This document shows positions 1 to 6,359 of a stretch of DNA of 11,155 nucleotides, piece by piece (position 1 is the stretch's first letter; every line of letters begins with the position of its first letter). Under the pieces are notes generated by a model. It ran no database searches. It saw only the letters and a list, made by a program, of their open reading frames with translations, and was not told where the DNA came from. Source of the stretch: an uncultured Ruminococcus sp. (GTDB lineage: Bacteria > Bacillota > Clostridia > Oscillospirales > Ruminococcaceae); contig UQXS01000065.1 in NCBI GenBank assembly GCA_900545125.1, forward strand, positions 1 through 11,155, in the 5' to 3' direction. A program made the translations under genes and the position numbers.

Positions 1-64
1 TAAGCTCATTTACGTTGATGATACTTGGCTGGAGACGGCCTGGGAAAGTAAATAAATGCCGGCA
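1..64 (+). rRNA. rrf: 5S ribosomal RNA, 3' part (5' end outside window)
   Basis: This is the 3' half of a 5S rRNA, a component of the large ribosomal subunit. The window opens in the segment beginning TAAGCTC, continues through the GATGATACTTGGCTGGAGAC block with its short hairpin (GGCTGGAGACGGCC, about 27-40) and the following GGGAAAGTA, and ends near TGCCGGCA. This order matches the conserved 3' part of bacterial 5S rRNA, in which TACTTGG and GGGAAAGTA form the arm with the loop-E region. The exact 3' end is uncertain by a few bases because the pairing 5' strand lies outside the window. A tRNA gene follows after about seven bases, so the two are almost certainly co-transcribed as the end of an rRNA operon and separated by processing. 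Confidence 0.85.
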
Positions 65-71
65 TTTATAT

Positions 72-147
72 TCCTCCTTAGCTCAGTCGGTAGAGCACTC
101 GGCTGTTAACCGAGTTGTCGCCCGTTCGAGCCGGGCAGGGGGAGCCA
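72..147 (+). tRNA. tRNA-Asn (anticodon GTT), CCA encoded
   Basis: This 76-nt tRNA carries asparagine. The acceptor stem pairs 72-78 with 137-143, including one T-G wobble, followed by discriminator G144 and an encoded CCA (145-147). The anticodon stem (98-102 with 110-114) closes a seven-base loop with anticodon GTT at 105-107. The T arm (120-124 with 132-136) encloses the loop TTCGAGC, and the D arm contains the usual AGCTCAGTCGGTAGAGC. All arms fold without mismatch beyond the wobble. It sits immediately after the 5S rRNA and before a terminator, so it is the last gene of the rRNA operon. Confidence 0.97.
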
Positions 148-149
148 AA

Positions 150-179
150 AGTCCATTCTTAGTCAGAATGGACTTTTTT
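150..179 (+). terminator. Intrinsic terminator of the rRNA-tRNA operon
   Basis: A perfect 10-bp inverted repeat (150-159 with 165-174) with a five-base loop is followed by a run of T to 179. It begins three bases after the tRNA CCA and should end transcription of the rRNA operon, insulating the regulator gene at 233 from strong rRNA transcription. The 53 bases from 180 to 232 contain no convincing promoter, so how the regulator gene is transcribed is not clear from sequence. Confidence 0.9.
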
Positions 180-232
180 ATTTATCTTGGCTATTTTATT
201 GCTGAAATATCCATATAAAGGAGCAATGACAA

Positions 233-901
233 GTGAAAAAAACTATTCTTATTACTGATGACGATATCCATATCGGAAATATGCTCGATGAAATTCTTAC
301 ACGTGAGGGATACGGCGTTATTCGTGCTTATTCCGGAACAGAAGCTCTTCTTATATTAAAATCTCACAAACCTGATCTTGTTCTCCTTGACCTTATGCTG
401 CCGGGAATAAACGGTGAGGATGTTCTTACCCATATCAGGGATATTCCGGTTATTGTCCTTTCCGCAAAGGCAGATGTAAATGACAAGGTCAGTCTGCTCC
501 TTGGCGGCGCTGTCGATTATGTCACTAAACCTTTCGATATTAATGAACTTCTCGCCCGGATTACTGTCGCTCTCAGAAAAAAAGACGATAATTGTTCTTC
601 GGACAGTTTGACGTTCAGGGATATTTTTCTTGATCTTATATCCTATACCGTTACGGTTTCAGGAACGGCAGTCAGGCTTACTAAAACAGAATTTGCTATT
701 TTAAAGCTGCTTATGCAGAACCCTAATCAGGTGATTGCCAAGTCCGTGATTCTTGACAGAATCAGTATAGATACCCCGGACTGCGTGGAAAGCTCCCTGA
801 AAGTCCATATAAGCAATATCCGCCGAAAGCTGCGTGAAATTACCGATATCGACTATATCGAGGCTGTCTGGGGTGTTGGTTTTAAGATGCGTGAAAAATA
901 A
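233..901 (+). CDS. OmpR/PhoB-family response regulator
   Basis: This 222-aa protein is a DNA-binding response regulator: a partner kinase phosphorylates it and it then controls transcription. Residues 1-115 form the receiver domain. The acidic pocket is DDD at 9-11, the phosphoacceptor is Asp53 (LVLLDLMLPG), the switch residue is Ser77 (VIVLSAK), and Lys99 sits in VTKPF. Residues about 125-222 form the winged-helix DNA-binding domain, with the family motifs LTKTEFAIL, HISNIRRKL and WGVGFKM. Length is normal for the family. The start is GTG at 233, nine bases after an AAAGGAG site; the ATG at 226 is out of frame and soon meets a stop. The likely partner is the histidine kinase at 2954-3841, three genes downstream. 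Possible binding repeats lie just after this gene at 904-931. Regulation of the adjacent ABC transporter is inferred from position. Confidence 0.95.
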   Translation: MKKTILITDDDIHIGNMLDEILTREGYGVIRAYSGTEALLILKSHKPDLVLLDLMLPGINGEDVLTHIRDIPVIVLSAKADVNDKVSLLLGGAVDYVTKPFDINELLARITVALRKKDDNCSSDSLTFRDIFLDLISYTVTVSGTAVRLTKTEFAILKLLMQNPNQVIAKSVILDRISIDTPDCVESSLKVHISNIRRKLREITDIDYIEAVWGVGFKMREK

Positions 902-903
902 TC

Positions 904-931
904 TTTACTTTTACTTTACTTCTTCCTTTAC
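904..931 (+). promoter_or_regulatory. TTTAC direct repeats, candidate response-regulator operator
   Basis: TTTAC occurs at 904-908, 915-919 and 927-931, spaced 11 and 12 bp, with an extra copy at 910-914. Repeats of about one helical turn on one DNA face are the usual target of OmpR/PhoB-type regulators bound as dimers. The last copy ends seven bases upstream of the -35 box of the next promoter, a position typical of activators. Function is inferred from spacing and the neighbouring regulator gene. Confidence 0.45.
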
Positions 932-938
932 CGTTTTC

Positions 939-967
939 TTAACATTTATATGATAATATCGTATTAT
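939..967 (+). promoter_or_regulatory. Sigma-A promoter of the ABC transporter-kinase genes
   Basis: The -35 box is TTAACA (939-944) and the -10 box is TATTAT (962-967), with a 17-bp spacer; each box matches five of six consensus bases. A perfect 7-bp inverted repeat (GATAATA at 952-958 and TATTATC at 962-968) overlaps the -10 region and may be a repressor site or may only reflect AT-rich composition. Transcription would start near 974, giving a leader of about 78 nt before the ATPase start. Confidence 0.6.
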
Positions 968-1051
968 CGGGAAACTCTGTAATCATTTTCCGAAATAAAA
1001 ACATTGACAAACACACACTTTGTAAATCATCAGAACAAGGAGGAAACAGTA

Positions 1052-1963
1052 ATGGAATACGCTTTGCAGACAAATGCGCTGTGTAAGTATTATCACAAAT
1101 TCAAGGCTCTTAACTCGCTGACAATGAATATCCCTAAAGGCTCTATTTACGGTTTTGTCGGAAAAAACGGCTCGGGTAAGACTACTCTTATCCGTCTTAT
1201 CTGCGGATTACAGCCGGTCACGTCGGGGAATTTTACGCTCTACGGCATCAATAGTTCGTCAGCCGGGATCTGCTCCGCCAGAAAACGAATCGGGGCAGTT
1301 GTTGAAAGTCCTGCTATCTATATGTCTATGACAGCCGAGCAAAATATCCGGGAGCAGTGCCGTGTTACGGGGATGCCGTCATTTGACAGCGTTCCTCAGC
1401 TTCTTGATCTTGTCGGTCTTGCCGATACCGGAAAAAAGAAAGCTAAAAACTTCTCTCTTGGTATGCGTCAGCGTCTCGGTATCGCCGTCGCTCTTGTAGG
1501 AAATCCGGACTTTCTCGTCCTCGACGAACCTGTAAACGGTCTTGATCCACAGGGAATCGTTGAGATTCGTGAACTTATTCTCAAGCTTAACAGGGAATTG
1601 AACATTACCGTGCTGATATCAAGCCATATTCTGGACGAGCTGTCACGTCTTGCAACACATTACGGATTTATTGACGAGGGACATATGGTTAAGGAAATCA
1701 GCGCCGAGGATCTGGAAAAAGCCTGCCGAAAGGCTATTCACGTTGAAGTCTCTGATATAAAGGCTCTGGCAAGAGCTTTGGATATCATTAACGTTGAATA
1801 CTCCGTGACCGGAGAAAATTCTGCCGATATCTTTACAAAAATGAGCACCACACGTCTTGTCAATGCCGCTTCGGCAGAAAACTGCGAAGTTTTTACCATG
1901 TCTGAACGTGATGAAAGTCTTGAAAGCTATTTTATAAATCTGATGGGGGGAGAACGCAAATGA
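1052..1963 (+). CDS. ABC transporter ATP-binding protein, BcrA / lantibiotic-immunity type
   Basis: This 303-aa cytoplasmic ATPase should power the permease encoded next, probably exporting or removing a membrane-active compound. Walker A is GKNGSGKT (37-44). The Q-loop position carries Glu in VVESPAIY (about 83-90), a variant common in BcrA-like proteins. The signature is NFSLGMRQR (133-141) rather than LSGGQ, Walker B is FLVLDEP (154-160) with catalytic Glu159, and the switch His is His192. The C-terminal 90 residues form the accessory region usual in this subfamily. The start is ATG 1052, eight bases after AAGGAGG (1037-1043). A frame-open TTG at 1004 would add 16 residues but has no ribosome binding site and lies inside a TTGACA-like sequence. 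The stop overlaps the permease start by four bases (ATGA), indicating coupled translation. The substrate cannot be told from sequence; resemblance to bacitracin and lantibiotic systems is by family. Confidence 0.93.
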   Translation: MEYALQTNALCKYYHKFKALNSLTMNIPKGSIYGFVGKNGSGKTTLIRLICGLQPVTSGNFTLYGINSSSAGICSARKRIGAVVESPAIYMSMTAEQNIREQCRVTGMPSFDSVPQLLDLVGLADTGKKKAKNFSLGMRQRLGIAVALVGNPDFLVLDEPVNGLDPQGIVEIRELILKLNRELNITVLISSHILDELSRLATHYGFIDEGHMVKEISAEDLEKACRKAIHVEVSDIKALARALDIINVEYSVTGENSADIFTKMSTTRLVNAASAENCEVFTMSERDESLESYFINLMGGERK

Positions 1964-2937
1964 TTAAATTATTGAGAGCCAATTTTTCAAGATTGTTCAG
2001 AAGCCTCTATTTCCGTCTGGGAATGATTATAAGCGTTCTTCTGAACATGGTCGCTATATTCAATACATATTATGCTATGAAGAAATTTCCTGAGGAGTTC
2101 GATTTGTCTGGCATTCCGGATGTTTCTGCCGATGATGTTGAATATCTTAGCATTCTTATCTCCAATGAGAGCTGTATGTTTAACGGCGGAATATTCTGTA
2201 TGTTTATTGTTCCGGCGCTTATCGCCTTTTTTATCGGTACTGACTATTCTGACGGAACAATACGCAACAAGCTTATGGTCGGACACAAGAGAAGCAGCAT
2301 TTATCTTGCAAATCTTATAACTTCTATTTCCGCTGCGGAAATCGTTCTGCTGTCAGGTATGGCTGCTTCGTATCTGACGGGACTTATCTTTCTTAAAAAT
2401 ACTTATCTTTCAGCCGGAGAAATTTTTATGTTTATTATCGTCGGGATTTTTATTACGGCGTCTATGTCTTCAATCTGCACTTTGCTTTCTATGGTTATTC
2501 CGTCCAAGGCAGGGGCGGTCGCAGCCGCAGTAATGACAAGTTTTGTGATGATGGTAAGCGCCGGTTCGATTACCAGTGAGCTTGAATCTCCGGAAGTTTA
2601 CGACGAATATACATATGAACATCAGGATACCGGAGAAGTGTTTGATCTTGACTGCCCGCCGGACGAAATGTCGCCGGATGAACTCCACAGTAACGGTATT
2701 ATGGTTTCCGATATAGATAAGCTTGAACCGATACAGGCAGAGAATCCGGGCTATCCGAAAGGACTAAGGCGCAGGATATATGTCTGGATTCAAAAGGCAA
2801 CTCCCGGATGTCAGTATATATCACTCTCGGAGTGGGATGAGGATTTTAACAAATCCTCTGTCGGCTGGTCGTCTGTATTCGTCGCCGTGACTGCGGCAGC
2901 GGGAATTGTGGTGTTCAGGAAACGTGACCTGAAATAA
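1960..2937 (+). CDS. ABC-2-type transporter permease
   Basis: This 325-aa integral membrane protein is the partner of the preceding ATPase; the genes overlap by four bases (ATGA at 1960-1963) after a GGGGGGAG site. About six hydrophobic segments are visible: near residues 19-41, 76-93, 112-140, 152-180, 184-204 and a last one at about 300-318. Between the fifth and sixth is an acidic hydrophilic region (about 205-298, rich in Asp, Glu and Pro), predicted to lie outside the membrane. The motif FFIGTDYSDGTIRNKL (about 90-105) after the second segment is typical of ABC-2 permeases of Firmicutes. The pair resembles two-component drug or peptide exporters of the BcrAB type, in which the permease forms the channel. 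The extracytoplasmic loop could take part in ligand recognition, which is inference. Substrate unknown. Confidence 0.88.
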   Translation: MIKLLRANFSRLFRSLYFRLGMIISVLLNMVAIFNTYYAMKKFPEEFDLSGIPDVSADDVEYLSILISNESCMFNGGIFCMFIVPALIAFFIGTDYSDGTIRNKLMVGHKRSSIYLANLITSISAAEIVLLSGMAASYLTGLIFLKNTYLSAGEIFMFIIVGIFITASMSSICTLLSMVIPSKAGAVAAAVMTSFVMMVSAGSITSELESPEVYDEYTYEHQDTGEVFDLDCPPDEMSPDELHSNGIMVSDIDKLEPIQAENPGYPKGLRRRIYVWIQKATPGCQYISLSEWDEDFNKSSVGWSSVFVAVTAAAGIVVFRKRDLK

Positions 2938-2953
2938 CTGTGTGAGGTGTGCT

Positions 2954-3841
2954 ATGGAAGCTTTTTGTCTGTGGGGAGCAGTGATACTTTTTGTCGTAAA
3001 CGTTGTTTTGATAATAAAGCTGCTGCTTATGAAATCGGCTGTCAGGGAAATACGCAGGGGATTGGATGAAAAGCTTTCATCAGATACAAACACCGTTATA
3101 GATATCTCTTCCGGCGACAGGGATATGCGGAAACTCGCTCAGTATCTCAATGTACAGCTTAAAATACTCCACCGTGAGAAAATCCGCTGTCAGAACGGGG
3201 ATATTGTTCTTAAAGAAGCAGTTACCAATGTCTCTCATGATCTCAGAACACCGCTGACAGCTATTTGCGGCTATCTTGATCTGCTCAGAAGAGAGGACAT
3301 ATCTCTCCAGGCTCGCAGATATCTGGATATAATCGCTGAACGTACTGATACTATGAAACAGCTTACAAGCGAACTGCTGAAATATTCCGTTGCCGTTTCC
3401 GGCGAACGTACCAATTATGAACCGGAAGACGTTACCGTAAACAACGTGCTGGAGGAATGTATATCGGGATTCTATGCTGTCCTTATTGAATCGGGAATCT
3501 CGCCGGAAATCAGCATATGCGATGCAAAAGTTCATCGTATGCTCAATAAAAACGCACTGTCAAGGATATTTTCCAACATCATTTCAAATGCCGTGAAGTA
3601 CAGCAGCGGCGATCTGAAAATATCTTTATCCCCAAACGGTGAGATAAAATTTTTAAATAAAGCTCCGGAACTGGATACGATCACGGTTAAACGTCTTTTT
3701 GACAGATTCTATACCGTGGAAACAGGCGGAAAATCAACCGGTCTGGGTCTTTCTATCGCACGAACACTCACTGAACAAATGGGAGGTACTATATCCGCAT
3801 CCTATAACGATGATAATATAGTAATCGAAATTGTTTTTTAA
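2954..3841 (+). CDS. Membrane-bound sensor histidine kinase with a single membrane segment
   Basis: This 295-aa kinase probably phosphorylates the response regulator encoded at 233-901. A single hydrophobic segment (about residues 4-26) is followed by a short linker and no recognisable sensor domain. The phosphoacceptor motif NVSHDLRTP places the active histidine at His95. The ATPase domain has an N-box with Asn208 and Asn212 (IFSNIISNAVKY) and a glycine box STGLGLSIA (261-269). The usual DxGxG loop is replaced by FLNKAPELD, a form seen in many Firmicute kinases of this branch, with LFDRFYTVE following. The start is ATG 2954, six bases after GAGG (2944-2947); the GTG at 2942 lacks a binding site. 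It begins 16 bases after the permease stop, so it is probably in the same transcript. Lack of an external sensor suggests that it reads the state of the membrane or of the transporter, as proposed for BceS-type systems; this is inference. Confidence 0.92.
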   Translation: MEAFCLWGAVILFVVNVVLIIKLLLMKSAVREIRRGLDEKLSSDTNTVIDISSGDRDMRKLAQYLNVQLKILHREKIRCQNGDIVLKEAVTNVSHDLRTPLTAICGYLDLLRREDISLQARRYLDIIAERTDTMKQLTSELLKYSVAVSGERTNYEPEDVTVNNVLEECISGFYAVLIESGISPEISICDAKVHRMLNKNALSRIFSNIISNAVKYSSGDLKISLSPNGEIKFLNKAPELDTITVKRLFDRFYTVETGGKSTGLGLSIARTLTEQMGGTISASYNDDNIVIEIVF

Positions 3842-3847
3842 TTGCCC

Positions 3848-3876
3848 TTGATTTTTTTCCTTTGAAGTAGTATAAT
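3848..3876 (+). promoter_or_regulatory. Sigma-A promoter of the first CPBP protease gene
   Basis: The -35 box is TTGATT (3848-3853), the spacer is 17 bp, and the -10 box is a consensus TATAAT (3871-3876). It lies directly after the kinase stop codon, so the protease gene can be expressed independently of the transporter operon. No terminator hairpin is visible between the kinase and this promoter, so readthrough is also possible. Confidence 0.7.
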
Positions 3877-3880
3877 TAAA

Positions 3881-3893
3881 TCAGAACTTCTGA
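3881..3893. promoter_or_regulatory. 13-bp palindrome at the transcription start, candidate operator
   Basis: TCAGAA-C-TTCTGA is a perfect inverted repeat with a one-base centre, located four bases downstream of the -10 box and covering the predicted start of transcription. This is a common location for repressor binding. No regulator can be named from the sequence, and a 6-bp half-site can arise by chance. Confidence 0.35.
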
Positions 3894-3906
3894 CGGGAGG
3901 AAAGCT

Positions 3907-5094
3907 ATGGACGAAGAATTCGTAACAATCGACAGGCATAGGGCGGAAGTCGCCGCAATGCAGAACGAAATATACAGACTGAAAAAAAATATCAGCGATA
4001 TGGAGGAAAAACATATCGCCGAAACTACTCCGGATCCTTGTGATCCTTTCGGTAATCCGACGGAATATCACGACTATCACGACGATTACTCGGAAATACA
4101 GCCGCTTATTAATTCTCCCGGATATAAACCGGAATTTGAACCGGCTGCACTTGAAAGATCAAATATAAGAAAATTCTATGCTGTCGGCGGATGGTGCAAT
4201 CTGATGCGGCTTTTGTTCTCATACTGGCTTTTCCGCACTGTATTGAAAATTATCGTGAGTGTAATTCAATCTGGCAATCCGCAGGCTGACGGCAGCGCTG
4301 TCGCTGCATATATTGAAAGCTCATCAATAGCTTTCGGGCTGAATATGCTCATTTTCGGACTTACTAACGTCGTGTTCGCTTTCCTCGGAATGAAGCTGTC
4401 AGGACAGCGGATGTCGTCTCTTCTTAAAACAAAAGAATTCGGTTTCGTTAATTTCGTGCAGTACAGCATTATCGGATTTTCTCTGTGGTATCTGTCGGCA
4501 ATTTTGGGGTATTTCGCCGATGAGATATTCTCGGCTTTTGATATTAATATAAGTTCGTCCGGAAGTCTGCCCGTTACCGGTATCGGTCTTGCGGTTTATG
4601 CTGTTTATACCTGCATTATTGCTCCTGTCACTGAAGAACTTTTCTACAGGGGAATGCTGCTGAGGACTTTTTCAAAATCAAGTCAGCATTTCGGAATTTT
4701 TGCAACGGCTGTAATGTTCGGTCTTGGACACGGAAATATCCGTCAGTTTATACTTGGATTTATTGTCGGAATCTTTCTTGCACATATAACGTTGAAACAC
4801 AATTCTATAATTCCGTCTATAACGGTTCATGCAGTGCTGAATACTATGACAGTCATTCTGAGTATGCTTGAACTTACCCGCTATGAAGAACTTTATCTGG
4901 TGAAAATACAGCTTATTATCACCTTTGTCGGACTTGTAATTCTGATTCTGTTCAGAGCTCGCAGTAAATTTCCTGTTGATACGCCTGCACAGATGCGCAG
5001 GGGAATTCCTGTTGCAATAGGTTCATTGGGTTTCGTGCTTGCTGTGGCAGCACATATTGCTATAATGGTTACAAATATCTACGTACTTAATTAG
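3907..5094 (+). CDS. CPBP-family intramembrane metalloprotease with N-terminal coiled coil
   Basis: This 395-aa multi-pass membrane protein belongs to the CPBP family (CAAX proteases and bacteriocin-processing or self-immunity proteins), which cleave substrates within the membrane using a metal. Motif 1 is EELFYRG with Glu243, Glu244 and Arg248. Motif 2 is FGLGHGN with His275. Motif 3 is HAVLNTM with His308 and Asn312. All predicted catalytic residues are present. Residues about 8-38 are heptad-like and charged (probable coiled coil), and about 40-85 are acidic and proline-rich, so the protein starts with a cytoplasmic extension of about 95 residues before the first membrane segment. About eight hydrophobic segments follow, two of them after the catalytic core. 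ATG 3907 follows GGGAGG at 3895-3900. It has its own promoter and lies 65 bases from the kinase gene. A role in envelope stress or peptide immunity is inferred from family and neighbours. Confidence 0.9.
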   Translation: MDEEFVTIDRHRAEVAAMQNEIYRLKKNISDMEEKHIAETTPDPCDPFGNPTEYHDYHDDYSEIQPLINSPGYKPEFEPAALERSNIRKFYAVGGWCNLMRLLFSYWLFRTVLKIIVSVIQSGNPQADGSAVAAYIESSSIAFGLNMLIFGLTNVVFAFLGMKLSGQRMSSLLKTKEFGFVNFVQYSIIGFSLWYLSAILGYFADEIFSAFDINISSSGSLPVTGIGLAVYAVYTCIIAPVTEELFYRGMLLRTFSKSSQHFGIFATAVMFGLGHGNIRQFILGFIVGIFLAHITLKHNSIIPSITVHAVLNTMTVILSMLELTRYEELYLVKIQLIITFVGLVILILFRARSKFPVDTPAQMRRGIPVAIGSLGFVLAVAAHIAIMVTNIYVLN

Positions 5095-5111
5095 AACAAG
5101 TTCTTAATACC

Positions 5112-5168
5112 AATCCCCTTGATTCGGATAGTCTTTATCTATCTGAATTAAGGGGATTATTTTTATTA
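5112..5168 (+). terminator. Intrinsic terminator between convergent CPBP genes
   Basis: A 20-bp stem (5112-5131 with 5139-5158) with two G-T wobbles and a seven-base loop is followed by ATTTTTATTATT on the + strand. It ends the gene at 3907-5094. On the minus strand the hairpin also lies after the opposing gene but the bases following it are not T-rich, so termination there may be weaker. Confidence 0.85.
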
Positions 5169-6140
5169 TTCGGCTTTAGTCTCTTCTGTGGAAAACTTTC
5201 GCTTTACAGCGTAAAAAACTATGGCGGAAGCAATGAGCAAAACTATCGTTGTGAAGATACTTCCCTCTATTCCGAAACTTCCTCCTGTGAGAAATCCGTG
5301 GGACGACTGGTGATTCGTGGAAAAAACGGATTCGCTTTGTCCCGAACCACTGACGCTGATTCCATAGATATTGCCCTGCATGAAATTCCAGACGGAATGT
5401 ATCGCACAAGCTCCCCATATATCGTCAAAAAGTATTACATACAGGGAGGCGAAAAGTCCGAAAAGTATGAGATTTACCATGGCAAGCGGCGTGAGTCCGG
5501 GATTAAGTCCGTGAACTATGCCAAATGCGGCAGAGTTTACAAATATGGCAAGAGCAGTATTTCTGCTGCCAAGCGACGACATGAGATAGCCTCTGAATAT
5601 GAATTCTTCACTCATGCCCTGAATAAAAAATCCGAACAAATACAGTGCGATGATTTTGAAATGAATATTACTGCAAAGGCTTATGCTGTTTGCTCCGAAG
5701 ATTACGGTGAGAAGCGTGATTGATGTCATCATTAAAGCTCCCACGCCCAGTCCGATGAGGTAATGGGGAATGATCCTGCGCTTTCTGACACCCATGCTTC
5801 TGACGTGCCGCATCTCAATGCATCGGCAGCAGAAAAGGCTGACTATCGTGCCGAAAACAGTGCATATCAGGTTTGGAATCATGATTTCCGGCAGCGACAT
5901 ATATTTTGCGGACAGTTTCATTGATTCCGACAGAGTGAACTGCTTTTTTCCGGAGGAATACAGCGGATCTGATGCAACCTCTTTCAGCAGCTTCGGTGTT
6001 GCGAGAATGGACGGAATGATGGATTCAAGTATGAATATCACGGCAAATGCCGAAATGAAAATCAGCAGTTTTATCGGGATACTGTGTGAAACGTAGGAAT
6101 CGGAAGCTTCCCGAAACATTTTTGGTCTGAATTTAAACAT
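5166..6140 (-). CDS. CPBP-family intramembrane metalloprotease
   Basis: This 324-aa integral membrane protein is a second CPBP family member, convergent with the one at 3907-5094 and only distantly similar to it. The catalytic motifs are EEFIFRG (Glu178, Glu179, Arg183), FGIVHG (His210) and HSVWNFMQG (His248, Asn252), all intact. Hydrophobic segments lie near residues 22-46, 88-106, 125-149, 160-175, 192-208, 217-237 and 292-311. A serine- and glycine-rich stretch (about 259-288) precedes the last membrane segment. ATG 6140 follows AAAGGAGG at seven bases. Promoter elements lie immediately upstream on the minus strand, giving a leader of only about 23 nt. Members of the family process prenylated or secreted peptides or protect bacteriocin producers; the substrate here is unknown. 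Confidence 0.92.
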   Translation of the reverse strand: MFKFRPKMFREASDSYVSHSIPIKLLIFISAFAVIFILESIIPSILATPKLLKEVASDPLYSSGKKQFTLSESMKLSAKYMSLPEIMIPNLICTVFGTIVSLFCCRCIEMRHVRSMGVRKRRIIPHYLIGLGVGALMMTSITLLTVIFGANSISLCSNIHFKIIALYLFGFFIQGMSEEFIFRGYLMSSLGSRNTALAIFVNSAAFGIVHGLNPGLTPLAMVNLILFGLFASLYVILFDDIWGACAIHSVWNFMQGNIYGISVSGSGQSESVFSTNHQSSHGFLTGGSFGIEGSIFTTIVLLIASAIVFYAVKRKFSTEETKAE

Positions 6141-6169
6141 AGACAGCCTCCTTTGCAGTTCATATAATC

Positions 6170-6198
6170 ATTTTACAATATATAAAACAATTTGTCAA
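6170..6198 (-). promoter_or_regulatory. Sigma-A promoter of the second CPBP gene
   Basis: Read on the minus strand, the -35 box is a perfect TTGACA (6198-6193), followed by a 17-bp spacer and a -10 box TAAAAT (6175-6170). Transcription would start near 6163, just ahead of the ribosome binding site. Confidence 0.8.
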
Positions 6199-6215
6199 GT
6201 GTTTGGAAAATTCTG

Positions 6216-6244
6216 TTGTACAAAATGTAGAATATAATTGTACA
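6216..6244. promoter_or_regulatory. Paired TTGTACA boxes in the divergent intergenic region
   Basis: TTGTACAA, a perfect 8-bp palindrome, lies at 6216-6223 and a second TTGTACA at 6238-6244, 22 bp apart (about two helical turns). They sit upstream of the minus-strand promoter at 6170-6198 and upstream of the CAP-dockerin gene on the + strand, so one regulator could act on both. The rest of 6141-6359 is AT-rich. I see no convincing + strand promoter; a TATTAT at 6296-6301 lacks a matching -35 box. Confidence 0.35.
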
Positions 6245-6359
6245 CATCGACGAATTTGACCGTTTGCTATTTTATTCTCTGTAAGAATGTGTTAATATTA
6301 TATAAGAATATCTGATATGGTAGATAAATTTTAGTGAAATAAGGAAGCGGAGTGAGTAT

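Noticed and set aside
15..218. 67-codon open frame on the + strand at the window start
   Set aside because: It runs through the 5S rRNA, tRNA-Asn and terminator, and has no ribosome binding site.
1004..1009. TTGACA as a -35 box
   Set aside because: No -10 box is found at 16-18 bp; the TTAACA/TATTAT pair at 939-967 is better.
1004..1051. Upstream TTG start adding 16 residues to the ABC ATPase
   Set aside because: No ribosome binding site precedes it, while ATG 1052 has a perfect AAGGAGG at good spacing and gives the usual family N-terminus.
5298..6096. Open frames on the + strand (5298-5723, 5770-6096)
   Set aside because: They are antisense to the CPBP gene, which has all catalytic motifs, a strong binding site and a promoter.
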